This document shows positions 11,071 through 23,287 of a DNA stretch of 64,000 nt, piece after piece. Where the stretch lies: the NCBI GenBank assembly GCA_035578905.1, contig JAQJVL010000125.1, forward strand, positions 1,102,898-1,166,897. The letters run 5' to 3'. A program made the position numbers and the translations under genes. The stretch is from Stictocephala bisonia (taxonomy: Eukaryota > Arthropoda > Insecta > Hemiptera > Membracidae). Numbering within the stretch: position 1 is the stretch's first letter; each line of letters starts with the position of its first letter. A model generated the notes under the pieces. The model did no database searches and was not told the DNA's origin. It saw only the letters and a program-made list of their open reading frames with translations.

Positions 11071-12054
11071 CAATATCCATATCCACCATATATATGTATA
11101 CTACGAAAAATATATTCGTCCAAAAAGAAAATAAAGCCTTTTTTTATATTGTATAGGCTAAATAACCAAAACGTAATGTTGAGGTTCACCTTAGAGCGTC
11201 CTCTCCTCAAAGCTACTACATAGAAGAAATTACGATAAATAATTGTTTTTATGTATAAAGATAAGTGTGAAAATAAAACCGACGACTGCCACAGTCTGGT
11301 TCGGCCTTGATAATGACTTAACGACCACTCAAAGCATTCCATTACCGCACGACCCTATCTTGTAATCCCACATGTTCTACTGTCACCCATGTTCTTAATG
11401 ACATACAGCTCTCATCTAAAGAAGATGGTCAATCATTAACCTTATTACAGATGGTGTAGTTCAATCAATAATTGCTACGGGGCTACATCTCGATGGAATT
11501 TTGTCACATTATTGATAATTTTACATGAAGATGAAGTCTATAAAAACCATAGATCACATAGTTATAGAGTGCCCCCGGCGCTGTTTTACGGAGGGATTAA
11601 CCACCATAAACAGAATCAGTGAGGCAAGTCTTGGATGGATCGATGGATTGAATTTAACTTTGTGACAAAAGATCCTCTATTCAATGAGTATGCCATCATG
11701 ATTTTTGAGTCGTTATCCAGATATACACCACAGCTTTTAAAATTAACAAATGATAGCTGACAACAAACCATACACATACTATATAAAGATGAATGTACAT
11801 AAAATAATTTAAATATAAGATCAATGGTAATAAATAACTTGAACACATGGTATTTTAGATTTGTTAATATTTAACTATTGAAATTTTAGTTGAACTGACA
11901 CTAATCTACATGTGTAGATATTGATGACGAATGAGAGGTATTTGTTAATAATCTATCTATTTTTCACTGGTGTTTGGAAAAGGATATTCATTAACAGCCA
12001 TTAGTCAGATAAACTAAAACGTTTGTAGTTTAGCTTGGAATACGCACGTGTTTA
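11071..12054. other. Gene-free AT-rich interval
   Basis: Two short minus-strand frames (98 and 76 codons) are AT-rich, domain-less and lack supporting context. No repeat family was recognised. Confidence 0.4.
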
Positions 12055-12125
12055 TTGGTCTGATTTTAGGCAAACTGATAAGCCTCCAAATCTGGGCAAC
12101 CATCCCACACGGTGAGTCACACCTG
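12055..12125 (-). repeat. Short SINE-2-like fragment
   Basis: ATTGGTCTGATTTTAGGCAA followed by ACTGATAAG resembles the long-form SINE-2 segment near 48515-48545 (GGCCTGATTTTAAGCTAAC). It is small and diverged. Confidence 0.35.
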
Positions 12126-13000
12126 ACCCTCTTATGCCAGGTCAGGGAGAGTTGAGAGTGAGGCTCCGCCTAGACTGCATCTGTCTCATGGGCGCTGACC
12201 AATAAGAAAATGGTATCCCACGTGGACCCTTGATTTAAAAAAAGACTAATTCATTGGAATCTCCAGTCAATCAGTATGCTCATACGTTCTGCTTGGTGTC
12301 GTGGAATGTTCATCGGTTGGTGATGTGTGTAGTGAAATTATTTTTGAAACGTGGTAATTATTTTAGTCTTTGGTTTAAGAGTTGGTGGAAGTATTATTCT
12401 GCAAAAAAGTGTAATTATAGAGTTAAACCTTTCATTTTTATATATGAATATTATATTTCCTGTGGCAAAGAAAAAAAAAGTGGACAAGTTGTTCGTAGTC
12501 AGAAAAAAAAAACAGTTTGTTATTGATGTATATAAAATTAGAGTGGATCAACATCAAGAAACACCGATTAATATGGTAATGCCAATTTTCCTAAATTGTT
12601 AGTACTCTATATAATAGTGTCTGCACATAAAAAATAGCACGTTATGGGAATAATATCTCCAAAGAAAAAAAAAAAGAAAAAAAACAGAAGGCGTACTTTT
12701 GAAAAAATACAGATTATTTTCCTAAGTTTTCAATAAGGTGAACCTTCAGTCCAGAAAAGACAGTTCATCACTACAGCAACATGTGGACGCCTGTAAAATA
12801 CGCTTAGCACTACCATCTTGTCCGTATATTATGCTAATTAAATAAATTAATAATCATTTTAAATCTTCTTGATTTGTCAGCCACAATGATGGATTTCAGT
12901 AAACTACGTTTATCTTCGTCAAACCAGAGGGATTTATGAAGGAATTTAAGGAGTTTGATAATAATTGAAAAGTCTGAACATTCCCGAAATCAGGTTATGT
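12126..13000. other. Gene-free interval with A-rich tracts
   Basis: Several runs of A occur at about 12468-12510 and 12662-12690. Open frames of 83-90 codons here are Lys/Tyr/Phe-rich products of base composition. No element was recognised. Confidence 0.4.
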
Positions 13001-13412
13001 TTTCGTACGTGTATGGGTGGGCGGGTGGGTTAGGTTAGGTGAGGTGAGGTTAGGTTAGGTTAGGTTATTGACCTACCCACCCACTCATACACGTACAGTG
13101 TTATTGACTCACCCTCCCACCCATTCACGTAGAGTGTATTGACCCACCCGCCCACCCATACACGTAGAGAGGTATAGGTTACACTGTACGTGTATGGGTG
13201 GGCGGGTGGGTCAGTGCCAATGTACGTCTATGGGTGGGTGGGTGGGTCAATACTACTGTACGTGTATGGGTGAGCGGGTGGGTCAATACCACAGTACGTG
13301 TATGGGAGGGCGGGTGGGTCAATACCAATGTACGTGTATGTGTGGGCAGGTAGGTCAATAACACTGTACGTGTATGGGTGGGCGGGTGGGTCAATATCAC
13401 TGTGCGTGTATA
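13001..13412. repeat. 36-bp G-rich minisatellite with inverted blocks and TTAGG repeats
   Basis: Units of about 36 bp (TACGTGTATGGG, then TGGGCGGGTGGGTCAAT) occur as one plus-oriented copy at 13001-13027. A TTAGG/TGAGG run follows at 13027-13067, then about three units in the opposite orientation (13069-13170), then about six plus units (13180-13412). The core GGGTGGGCGGGTGGG appears repeatedly and fits a G-quadruplex motif with 1-nt loops. The same unit is found at 32219-32420, 38708-39975 and (single, degenerate) about 57030-57060. Open frames through the array arise because 36 is divisible by three. Confidence 0.9.
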
Positions 13413-15251
13413 AAAAACATCACACATCATTAGCAACACCCCAGTCTAAAACATACAGTCGCGACACTCACGCTTCTAGTGGCCAGCCAGCAGCAGTGAG
13501 TATTTCTGTTCTACTTGCATCCACAGCTTTAATTAGACATATTTCAAATAACTTATGTCAATAATAAAATAGGGAACTTTTTCTATTGTTACACTTCTTT
13601 GCAAGACACAATCTAATAAAATGTAGGTACTAAGTTGTAGTTGTTCGGTCCGGCTACTTGGAGCGCTAGTATCGCGCTAGCTCGACAGGAGAGTTATGGA
13701 AGTGTCGTGACTGAATGTTATTATACTGTAGTAAAAAATCCCCCCTCCCAACCGCTAACCAAAACACAAATTAATGACAAACTAAAATTTGAGTAACAAG
13801 ATTTTAGAGTAAATAAATTCTCTCTGATGAAAGTTATAAAATTATTCCTCTGAGAAGTAATTTTTTAGGTTAATTTTCAAACAAAAAAAATGAGTTTTTC
13901 TTATATTTTTAAAAAATTATGATATTTCTAGCTATCTAACTTTAAAATACAATAAGCTAGAAAGTTAAATGACAATGTTGATCTTTTAAATTAGTAATAC
14001 GATTTTATGAAGGAGGGAAAATGTAATTAAACCTGAATTACTTCCAGATTATACTGTTCAGGCCGAGGGAAAACTTTCTTAATGCAGAACGCAATTACTT
14101 TTGAAAAGGATTTATTAATTTAACTATCAAGATTAAAAAGGAGAGTAATATTTTGAACAACGTATTGCTTTTGGAATTCAATTTTAGTAAAGTTAACTCC
14201 AGTCTATATATTTGTTTTAAGACATTTATTTTTACAGGTATTACAAGATGCTAATATACACGAAATTACAGGAAATTATATTCGCATAGTTATACTGAAT
14301 ATATGATTTATAAATTAACTTATATATTAAACGTATATGGGTGGTGCATTTAATGGTAATATAGCAAACGAGGAACTAGATCGAGCTTTGATAAATTCAT
14401 TAGTAAAGCCGACATAGGAAACATTTTTCTTAACAATAAAAAGATACAATCAATAAAATTAAATACAAAATTTTAGAAAGCAACAGAATATAAAAATAAA
14501 ACAAGTTGTTTTGCTAACACTAAAAATCAAATGTGAGGAATTCAGTAAATAAAAAAATAAAAAAAAAATTTAATACCTTAAGTAGCCACTTATGAGTTAC
14601 ATATTTAGCGTAAAAAAAATATTACATTAGTTTGAATGTATTATTCTAATAAATCTTAATTAATTATTTGGGAACTAAAAGTAACAGCTCTGAGACACAA
14701 TATTTTTGTTCAATTTAAATGTATCCTACTAACGCGCATAACTTCAATTTATAAAAGGAATAATCTATAAAGATTAGCGTGGTTTGGAACAGCAGGGGAG
14801 GGATTAAATGCAGATTCTAATTGATTGTTAAATTTAGGGGAAGAAAAATAGATTTTATTACATATGGGCAGTTTTAAAAGTCGTCGATAAGTAAGACTTT
14901 TACGAAACCTGTACATTATATTTATTTGATACTTAAAAAACACGCTTAGGATTCATAGCGAAGGCACAGTTGAATATATGAAAATTGATTAGAAGATATC
15001 GTTTTATTAATCAATAATCCCCTAGTGATTACCATCGAGATTACACGATAGGAAAGTACATTGACAATTTAAACAGGAGAATATATGGTAAATAGGGTTC
15101 GAATATACATCAAACAAAAACAGCCAAATAAAAAGTAATTCTGATTAAACTAAACTGATTGGTTAATCAATGTCGTTAAATTAAACATTATACTGAATTA
15201 CCAATGTATTAGCCACATTTAGCTAGTTACAAAACTAAAAATTAATCTTCA
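13413..15251. other. Gene-free AT-rich interval
   Basis: A short GC-moderate patch lies at 13440-13510 and 13640-13700. The rest is AT-rich with no recognised repeat or credible coding frame. Confidence 0.4.
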
Positions 15252-18200
15252 AATGAGTGTTTCATAGTCTCGTCATCCACCAACCACAAAACATCATGTA
15301 CAACGTCGACACTGTTCGTGACATGAGTGTCTCATAGTATGGTCATCCATCGACCACACTACACCATGTACAACATCGAGACTGTCCGTGACATGAGTGT
15401 CTCAGAGTATGGTCATCCATCGACCACACTACATCATGTACAACATGGACACTAACAGTGACAAAAGTGTCTCATAGTATGGTCACCCTACGACCACACT
15501 ACATCATGTACAACATGGACACTGTCAGTGACAAGAGTGTCTCATAGTATGGTCACCCTACGACCACACTACACCATGTACAACGACGACTAAATCCGTG
15601 ACATGAAAGTATCATAGTATGGTCATCCACCACCCACACAACATCCTGTGAAACATCGACACTATTCGTGACATAAGTGTCTCATAGTATGGTCACCCTA
15701 CGACCACACTACACAATGTACAACATCGAGGTGACATGAGTGTCCCATAGTATGGTCACCCTACGACCACACTACACCATGTACAACGACGACTAAATCC
15801 GTGACATGAAAGTCTCATTGTATGGTCATCCACCGACCACACAACATCCTGTGAAACATCGACACTATTCGTGACATAAGTATCCCATAGTATGGTCACC
15901 TACGACCACACTACACAATGTACAACATCGAGGTGACATGAGTGTCCCATAGTATGGTCACCCTACGACCACACTACACCATGTTCAACATCAACACTGT
16001 CCGTAACATGAGTGTCTCATAGTATGGTCATCCACCGACCACACAACATCCTGTGAAACATCGACACTATTCGTGACATAAGTGTCCCATAGTATGGTCA
16101 CCCTACGACCACACTACACAATGTACAACATCGAGGTGACATGAGTGTCCCATAGTATGGTCACCCTACGACCACACTACACCATGTACAACGACGACTA
16201 CATCCGCGACATGAAAGTCTCATTGTATGGTCATCCACCGCCCACACAACATCCTGTGAAACATCGACACTATTCGTGACATAAGTGTCTCATAGTATGG
16301 TCACCCTACGACCACACTACACAATGTACAACATCGAGGTGACAAGAGTGTCTCATAGAATGGTCACCCTAACCACACTACACCATGTACAACGACGACT
16401 AAATCCGTGACATGAAAGTCTCATTGTATGGTCATCCACCGACCACACAACATCCTGTGAAACATCGACACTGTTCGTGATATAAGTGTCTCATAGTATG
16501 GTCATCCACCGACCACACTACACCATGTACAACATCGAGACTGTCCGTGACATGAGTGTCTCATAGTATGGTCATACACCGACCACAGTACACTATGTAC
16601 AACATCGAGACTGTCCGTGACATGAGTGTCTCATAGTATGGTCATCCACCGACCACACTACACCATGTACAACATCGACACTATTCGTGCCATAAGTGTC
16701 TCATAGTATGGTCATCCACCGACCACACTACACCATATACAACATCGAGACTGTCCGTTGACACGAGTGTCTCATATTATGGTTATCCATCGACCACACT
16801 ACACCATGTATAACATGGATACTGTCAGTGACATGAGTGTCTCATAGTATGGTCATCCACCGACCACACTACACCATGTTCAACATCGAGACTGTCCGTG
16901 ACACGAGTGTCTCATAGTAGGGTCATCCACCGACCACACTACACCATGTACAACATCAACACTGTCCGTGACATGAGTGTCTCATAGTATGGTCATCCAC
17001 CGACCACACTACACCATATACAACATCGAGACTGTCCGTGACACGAGTGTTTTAGAGTATGGTCACCCTACGACCACACTACACCATATACAACGTCGAC
17101 ACTGTTCGTGACATGAGTGTCTCATAGTATGGTCATCCACCGACCACACTACACCATGTATAACATCGAGACTGTCCGTGAAATGAGTGTCTCAGAGTAT
17201 GGTCATCCACCGACCACACTACACCATGTTCAACATCAACACTGTCCCTGACATGAGTGTCTCACAGTATGGTCATCCACCCACCATACAACATCATGTA
17301 CAACGTCTACACTGTCCGTGACTGAGTGTCTAAAAGTATAGTCATCCACCGAACACACTACATCAATGCACAACGTCGACACTGTCCGTTTCATAAGTGT
17401 CTCATAGTATCGTCATGTACCGATCACACAATATCATGTCCAACGTCCACACTGTCCGTGACATAAGTGTATCATAGTATCGTCATCTACCGACCATACA
17501 ACATCATGTACAACGTCCACACTGTCCGTGACATAAGTGTCTCATGTCATCGTCATCCACCAAGCACACAATATCATGTACAACGTCCACACTGTCCATT
17601 ACATGAGTCTCATAGTATCGTCATCTAACGACCTCACTACATCATGAACAACGTCGACACTGTCCGTTATATGAGTCTCATAGTATCGTCATCTAACGAC
17701 CTCACTACATCATGTATAACGTCCACACTGTCCGTTACATGAGTCTCATAGTATCGTCATCTACCGACCACACAACATCATGTATTACGACCACACTGTC
17801 CGTGACATAAGTGTCTCATAGTATCGTCATCCACCGACCACACTACACCATGTACAACATCAACACTGTCCGTGACATGAGTGTCTCATAGTATCGTCAT
17901 CTACCGACCACACAACATCATGTACAACATCAACACTGTCCGTGACATAAGTGTCTCATAGTATCGTCATCCACCGACCACACAACATCATGTACAACGT
18001 TTTCACTGTACATTACATGAGTCTCGTAGTATCGACATCTAACGACCTCACTACATCATGTACAACGTTTTCACTGTACATTACATGAGTCTCGTAGTAT
18101 CGTCATCTAACGACCTCACAACATCATGTACAACGTTATCACTGTCCATTACATGAGTCTCGTAGTATCGTCATCTAACGACCTCACTACATCATGTACA

Positions 18201-18282
18201 ACGTTGACACTGTCCATTACATGAGTCTCGTAGTATCGTCATCTAACGACCTCACTACATCATGTACAACGTTATCACTGTG
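15252..18282. repeat. Satellite array of about 70-bp monomers with internal higher-order repeat
   Basis: Roughly 44 tandem monomers. A typical unit reads GACATGAGTGTCTCATAGTA, TGGTCATCCACCGACCACAC, TACACCATGTACAACATCGA, CACTGTCCGT. The spacing of the GGTCATCCACC word is exactly 70 bp at 16501/16571/16641. Between about 15540 and 16480 three variant monomers, one shortened by about 10 bp, form a higher-order unit of about 200 bp: the ACGACGACTA word recurs at 15583, 15786, 16191 and 16392. From about 17580 to the right edge a 67-68-bp subfamily (ATGAGTCTCATAG, TCATCTAACGACCTCAC) takes over. There are no open frames of note. The sequence shows array structure directly; any chromosomal role is unknown. 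Confidence 0.95.
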
Positions 18283-18499
18283 CATGCCTCTCACTACTGT
18301 TTGTTCATGCTGATCGATATGCCCGCATGTCAAGCCATAGCTAACCTCAGCCAGTCTGTTTGTCTCCTAGTCTAAATAGTCTATGACCAACATTCAAGTT
18401 AATTCAGTTGGATAAATTTAATTAACTCTTTATACACTTACAAAAAACTGTATCTAGTTGTACATCGATTTGGTTTATTTATAGATCACCTCCATTCAA

Positions 18500-19470
18500 A
18501 CTATCGGTTTAGAAATTATTTGTACCCAACTTTTAAACTCATTACTATGAAACTAAGAGGCAAATGATAAATTCAATTGTACCATTGTTTTCATTGTTTG
18601 ATTGTATGTTATGACATATTAGCACTTAAATTTACTATTAGTTTAATGATTTGTATCCTAGTTGGGACAACAAATTAGTGGATTTTTAGTTCTTTTTTTC
18701 TCTATTATTAGCTTTAAACATTTATTATTTAAAATCTGTTAATACATCGCATTTATATATTTTAATACGTGTTTGACAAGAAAGGTTTCTATAAGTTTTA
18801 TGAATTTAATGATTTGTTACTATGAAAGTTTTTGACGCAACGGTTTCTGGGTTTCTTCAAGATGTCATACAATTAATCACTCGGTAACGCTGTAATCCTT
18901 ATGTAATTAATAGTACAGATAAGTTAATTTTATCTGCATAATTATATAGATTGATAGTCAATTTAAATTGAATTTAAAAAACTACCCTTATTTACGCATA
19001 TGAAAGTAACGTATCGTAACTATACATTTTATAAGGATTATAACGTGGCCAAGTAATTGTTTTTACGACCCCAAAAAGCAAAGGAAACGTAGTTTAAGGT
19101 AATTTAAGAAAATGTTTCCTTGAAAAGTTAAAATTCTGAAACTTATAAAACTTATAAACATTGCTGTTGGCCACGTATTAAAATACAAATGTAATACATT
19201 AACGCGGGTTTTTTAATAATAAAAGTGCAAAGTGTATAGATAGTGGAAACTGGTAAACCTTTTTTTTTCGTCCCAACTAGGAAAAATATCATTAAACCTC
19301 GTAATAAAATGTAAAAATGAATATGACAAAACGCACAGCTAAACTAATAAAACTGTTAAACGAAGAAATGGATTTGTTGAATTTTTCATAGGCCTCTTAT
19401 TTTACTCAACTTCAACCTTACTAAACAACCTTGAACTCGGGTACACATAATTTCTGCGCCGACAGTAGTA
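18500..19470 (+). repeat. Dispersed repeat family F, copy 1
   Basis: Aligns with 33075-33716. Shared blocks are TACGCATATGAAAGTAA, GTATCGTAACTA(T/C)ACATTT, CAACTAGGA and, at the right end, ATAATTTCTGCGCCGACAGT. This copy holds about 300 bp absent from the other. Inside it TCCTAGTTGGGAC (about 18657) and GTCCCAACTAGGA (about 19270) form a short inverted pair. It is non-coding, and the class is unknown. Confidence 0.65.
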
Positions 19471-19755
19471 ATTTTTCTCCAAGATGCGCAAGCTCTCGAT
19501 CGCTGCGGGATGCACACCTCAGACGAACTCTATCGTGCGTGTTGTAGCCTATTTTGCACTATCAGTGATGTCTCTCTTGAACTAACTTTGAGTTGGTTGA
19601 ACTTCTGACATGCAAATGCATAGTTAAGTATTTATGCTGCTGCTCAAATCCAAAATGTGACTTTTATTTTGAGAAGTAAATTTTTCATGATGATCAATGG
19701 TCTATACGTTCTTAATACACTTAACTATTCTAATATATATATTTATCTATTATTT

Positions 19756-19967
19756 AAGGAGAGGCCGTTCTCCTTAACCTTACTCCTCCCATTCCTCATA
19801 GACTATTGATCTGTGCGAGGAACTTATTCAGACAGAGTAAGGAGGGCGAACCAGTACAAGGTGATTATTACTGATAAATAATTCCAATCTAGGCCGTATT
19901 CGAACTAGCGCTATCTCTAACCCAAGCTCAAACTCCTGGCGGCTTAGACCGCTCGACCACCGGCTCG
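19756..19967 (-). mobile_element. tRNA-derived SINE, family 1 (minus copy)
   Basis: Reverse complement of the SINE at 50060-50304. Read on the minus strand, it starts GAGCCGGTGGTCGAGCGGTC and has a B-box-like TAGTTCGAATACGGCC. It carries the shared body (CTCGCACAGATCAATAGTCT, ATGAGGAATGGG) and ends AGAGTAAGG...GGCCTCTCCTT. The poly(A) tail has decayed to a short AT stretch. The A and B boxes are derived from a Ser/Leu-type tRNA. It is a retroposed copy, not a tRNA gene. Confidence 0.88.
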
Positions 19968-20062
19968 TCCAAATATTTAATGTCATACCATTCCTCATAT
20001 TTTAACCGTACCATTTGTGTTGTATTGACCTTATGTGAGAAATAAAAGTAATTTTTTCGCTT

Positions 20063-20640
20063 GTAATAGTGGAAGCATAACAATCAAACTCAAAATAAAA
20101 CAACTTTAAAATTCACCAATAAAAACCTGTTTTAAGTTTTAGTGTCTGATGACGTCAGCAAGTAATGTGATATATGGCTTCGTAATAGTGGAAGCATAAC
20201 AATCAAACTCAAAATAAAACAACTTTAAAATTCACCAATAAAAACCTGTTTTAAGTTTTAGTGTCTGATGACGTCAGCAAGTAATGTGATATATGGCTTC
20301 GTGTTCACAGCATCCGAAACAGCCTGCAAGCCGTCCTTCCTATGATAAATTATTAAATTTATCTTTCATTGTTTGTTATCTCGTGGAGTAAACTGAATAA
20401 TCTGTAATAAAATAAAAAGTACTATCTTAGCATTGATTACTCAATTTACTCCCCGCGATAACGAACAATCAAAAATAAATTTAATATTGTTTCGTAGGAA
20501 GGACGGTTTGCTAGCTGTCTCGGATGCTGTGAACGATATGCCCAACACCATACAACTTAAGATGTCATCAGGCACTGACACTTAAAAAAGGGTTTTATTG
20601 GCGTATTTTTGAGTTGTTATTTTGTAAAGATAATAATTTT
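20063..20640. mobile_element. Palindromic element with tandemly duplicated left end
   Basis: Inverted arms of about 200 bp run from about 20205-20400 (left) and 20435-20640 (right). Matching inverted blocks include GTTCACAGCATCCGA, CCGTCCTTCCTA, ATTAAATTTAT, GGAGTAAA and GTCTGATGACGTCA/GCCTGATGACATC. The outer left 119 bp (starting GTAATAGTGGAAGCATAACA) are repeated almost exactly at 20063 and 20182. The near identity of the two 119-bp copies, against the clearly diverged arms, shows that the duplication is recent. It has no coding capacity and is a foldback/MITE-like element. Confidence 0.85.
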
Positions 20641-20987
20641 TAAATAAATCTGCCGAAATAATGGAAAACAGTCTGTCCGTGGACCTCGATTATAACAATT
20701 ACAGAATGCAATAGCGTGTGAATAACATTGTCATGTGCATTGTCCGCAAACAATGTACAGGTAGACAACTTGGCTACCGCCCAATCCAAGGTTTGTCAAC
20801 GGTTTTTATTCTCAACTTGTGTTGCTTTCTTTTTTTTTGGCTTCCAGTATAACTGTACCTTTTAAAAAATTAAGTTATATCGTACCTATGTGTCTTTGAT
20901 GAAATTTAGAGGGAAATTTGGACTCATTAAGAAATTATTTATTAAAATAACATTCCTAAAAGGTAGACACAGCTCCACACCATTTCT
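20641..20987. other. Unclassified interval
   Basis: AT-rich with a small GC-moderate patch near 20730-20790. No feature was recognised. Confidence 0.35.
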
Positions 20988-21505
20988 TTTTTACTATATA
21001 CCATATGCGTTAGTATAGAGAAATTATTGTGATCGTCCAACAATTTTTTTTTACAAGTTGGTCCAAAAATCTATTTTAGGGTCTCCTGAACCCAAAAAAA
21101 ATGTTGGTGCCTGTCCGTATGAGTGTCTGTTTGTGTGTATTTGCAGTTCACGGAGACCAAACGGATGGATAGATTTTGAAAAAATTTTGTATATAGGTGT
21201 ATTTAGCCAATATATCCAGGCTGTTCCTTTTTGTTGTTGAAATTTTAGGTTTTTTTATCTGTATTGGCAAAATACATCTAAAATAGAATTTTCTCAAAAA
21301 TGCCTCTAACGAATTTGATTAACATTTTAGACAATGTCCGAATTACAATTTACTATATTTTAGTAAAAACCGCATTTTTCTAACTTGACTAGTTTTTTTA
21401 GTTATGGCAAAAAAACAAAAATCAAACTGTTAATTTTTAAAGTTTTGATTTTGTAATGTTTAATATGGGGGAACGTTTGTGCCAAATCTTTGGAGCCATT
21501 TATTT
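20988..21505 (+). repeat. Dispersed repeat family H, copy 3
   Basis: Plus-oriented copy of the repeat at 2395-2930. It begins ATATGCGTTAGTATAGAGAA and shares GGAGACCAAACGGATGGATA and GGCAAAATACATC. It ends GGGAACGTTTGTGCCAA. Confidence 0.8.
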
Positions 21506-22552
21506 CCATTAGAGTATCATTGGCATTGATATAATCTAACAATTTATTTCAAACAGCTGATACAAAAACACACAAACACGAAATAAAAGCTTGGCTAACT
21601 TGGATTTCATTATGAACTGTATAAAGTCACTTCTACTGACTCTGACATGATTTTACCTATTCGCATCCCCCCAAAATATACTTATAGAGTTTTATTGACT
21701 ATACAACTTTGTTATCTAGTAGTATGGCAGCAGACAAAGCTTTTATACTGACGTGATGGTTTGGAGTGAATCATGTCGTGTAGAGTAAGCAGTCGAAGAG
21801 AACCACCCCGTAGCGAAGAAAGGGCTGTTAGATAGTTACTTATACAATTAATTAAATCGTTTGCAAATGTTAAACAACAAATCGAATTGAGTTAATTCTT
21901 TACGATTGTATCGTCAGTGTGAGCCATCTCTACCTGGATCGCTATCTTACAGTCAAAACGTGAATATAATACGATTCGGGGCGTTTTGGTTATTACGGCG
22001 CTTAGTAGGAGATGATAAAGCACGTGGGCTGCCTTTAATATCTGACGCTTGCATAAACTCTGTCTGAAATGAATTCCAGAGCCCGGGTGGCATTCGCCTT
22101 ATGAAATTAACTTAGAAGACAGACGCGATTTAACTGGCTGTGGCTTTGGGATATATACTAGTTAGTCAAACCACTTTGATTCAGTGGCAATGTATTACTT
22201 AGATAAACATAAGGTACATGGTGTCGTTATTTTGGTGAAGTAAGACCAAGAAGTTCTCTAAAACGTATATTAAATCTCACTGACATCTCATCTCAGAGAT
22301 AAATCCAAGTCAGCTGCTTATATTATTCATTGAACATTTTAACCACTTTAAAAAAATGTAATTCATGCTTAAGTAAACATTCACATTTGACTTAAACGTA
22401 AATTGTGGTAGTATCTCAAATCTGAATAATAATAATTGTTATTTAATAATTTGTGTCTACTAAGAAATTTTATTTTTATATATATATTTAACATTTTCTT
22501 ATTCAATAGCAATAATGTCTCATTCCTAATGAAGTGGTGGTTCTCAAAACAC
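21506..22552. other. Gene-free interval with a GC-moderate block at 21890-22215
   Basis: The block 21890-22215 (GGGGCGTTTTGG, AAGCACGTGGGCTGCC, CAGAGCCCGGGTGGCATTCG) is of higher complexity than its surroundings, unique in the window and without an open frame. A conserved non-coding or regulatory role is possible but only inferred. The rest is AT-rich. Confidence 0.25.
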
Positions 22553-22610
22553 TCATTTACCACTCATATATCTTCGATCGGCGTCTTAGAAATGAATAAT
22601 GAATTAACTA
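22553..22610 (+). repeat. SINE-2 tail fragment
   Basis: CTTCGATCGGCGTCTTAGAA followed by an ATGAATAATGAAT-like stretch matches the 3' tail of the SINE at 22742-23022. Confidence 0.55.
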
Positions 22611-22741
22611 CATTAAATTCGCCTATTTCAATAAATATTAAGGACTGGAAAAAAATTAATCAGAAAATATGAGTAAGTTACATGTGGATAAAGAAATATA
22701 GTCTCTATTACAAATTATGACTCAATTATCACGAGAGATTG

Positions 22742-23022
22742 TTATTTATTTATTTATCTATTCATAAGACGCCGATCGTCAAGATACGGGCGAATATGGA
22801 TTTCGAATGAGTATGATGGGTGTAGATGAGCGAATGTAGTCATTGTTACAAACTAAGGCCGACTATTCCTTAGAAAGTGTCATTAATTAATAGCCCAATG
22901 ACAAATGAACAGCCGGTGATTATCAGCTGATCCTTCTCAAAATGTATTGACTCTGATTGGGATCGAACTGAGAACCTTTAGCACATGAAGCTGGGATTGA
23001 ACCAACTACGCTACCGACCAAT
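22742..23022 (-). mobile_element. tRNA-derived SINE, family 2 (full copy)
   Basis: Read on the minus strand, the head (from about 23022) contains an A-box-like TAGCGTAGTTGG (23014-23003) and a B-box-like AGTTCGATCCC (22969-22959), about 35 bp apart as in a tRNA promoter. The body follows with CATTGGGCTATTAATTAATG and GTAACAATGACTACATTCGC, and the end is GACGATCGGCGTCTTATGAA plus a TAAA-type simple tail at about 22742. Tail fragments recur at 22553, 23610, 48138 and 48330, which shows that this is a mobile family. It would be transcribed by RNA polymerase III and copied by a LINE partner (family knowledge); no such LINE is in the window. Confidence 0.82.
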
Positions 23023-23287
23023 TATAATTGATAGCCCAACGAAAAATGACCATCTAGGAGCTATCAATGTTCACCATATTTTTCGTTCAAAATGTTAAAA
23101 AATAATAGTAGATAAGTTAAGATCATAGAATACTTACATTTCACAACATTATAAGTTTGAAAAAATATGTTGTGTTCTTTCACTTTATTCCGTTGTTACT
23201 TGAAATCAATAACAATGATGATGCCTTATTCTTATTTATTCATTTCTCATTCGTTTTGAGTGTTGGTGCGTAACTGAGGGATGTAAA

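Noticed and set aside
15252..18282. A CRISPR array
   Set aside because: Monomers are contiguous and similar along their full length, with no unique spacers. The DNA is plainly eukaryotic.
22959..23014. A second tRNA gene (minus strand)
   Set aside because: The boxes belong to the head of a SINE with a multi-copy tail; no acceptor-stem pairing was found.
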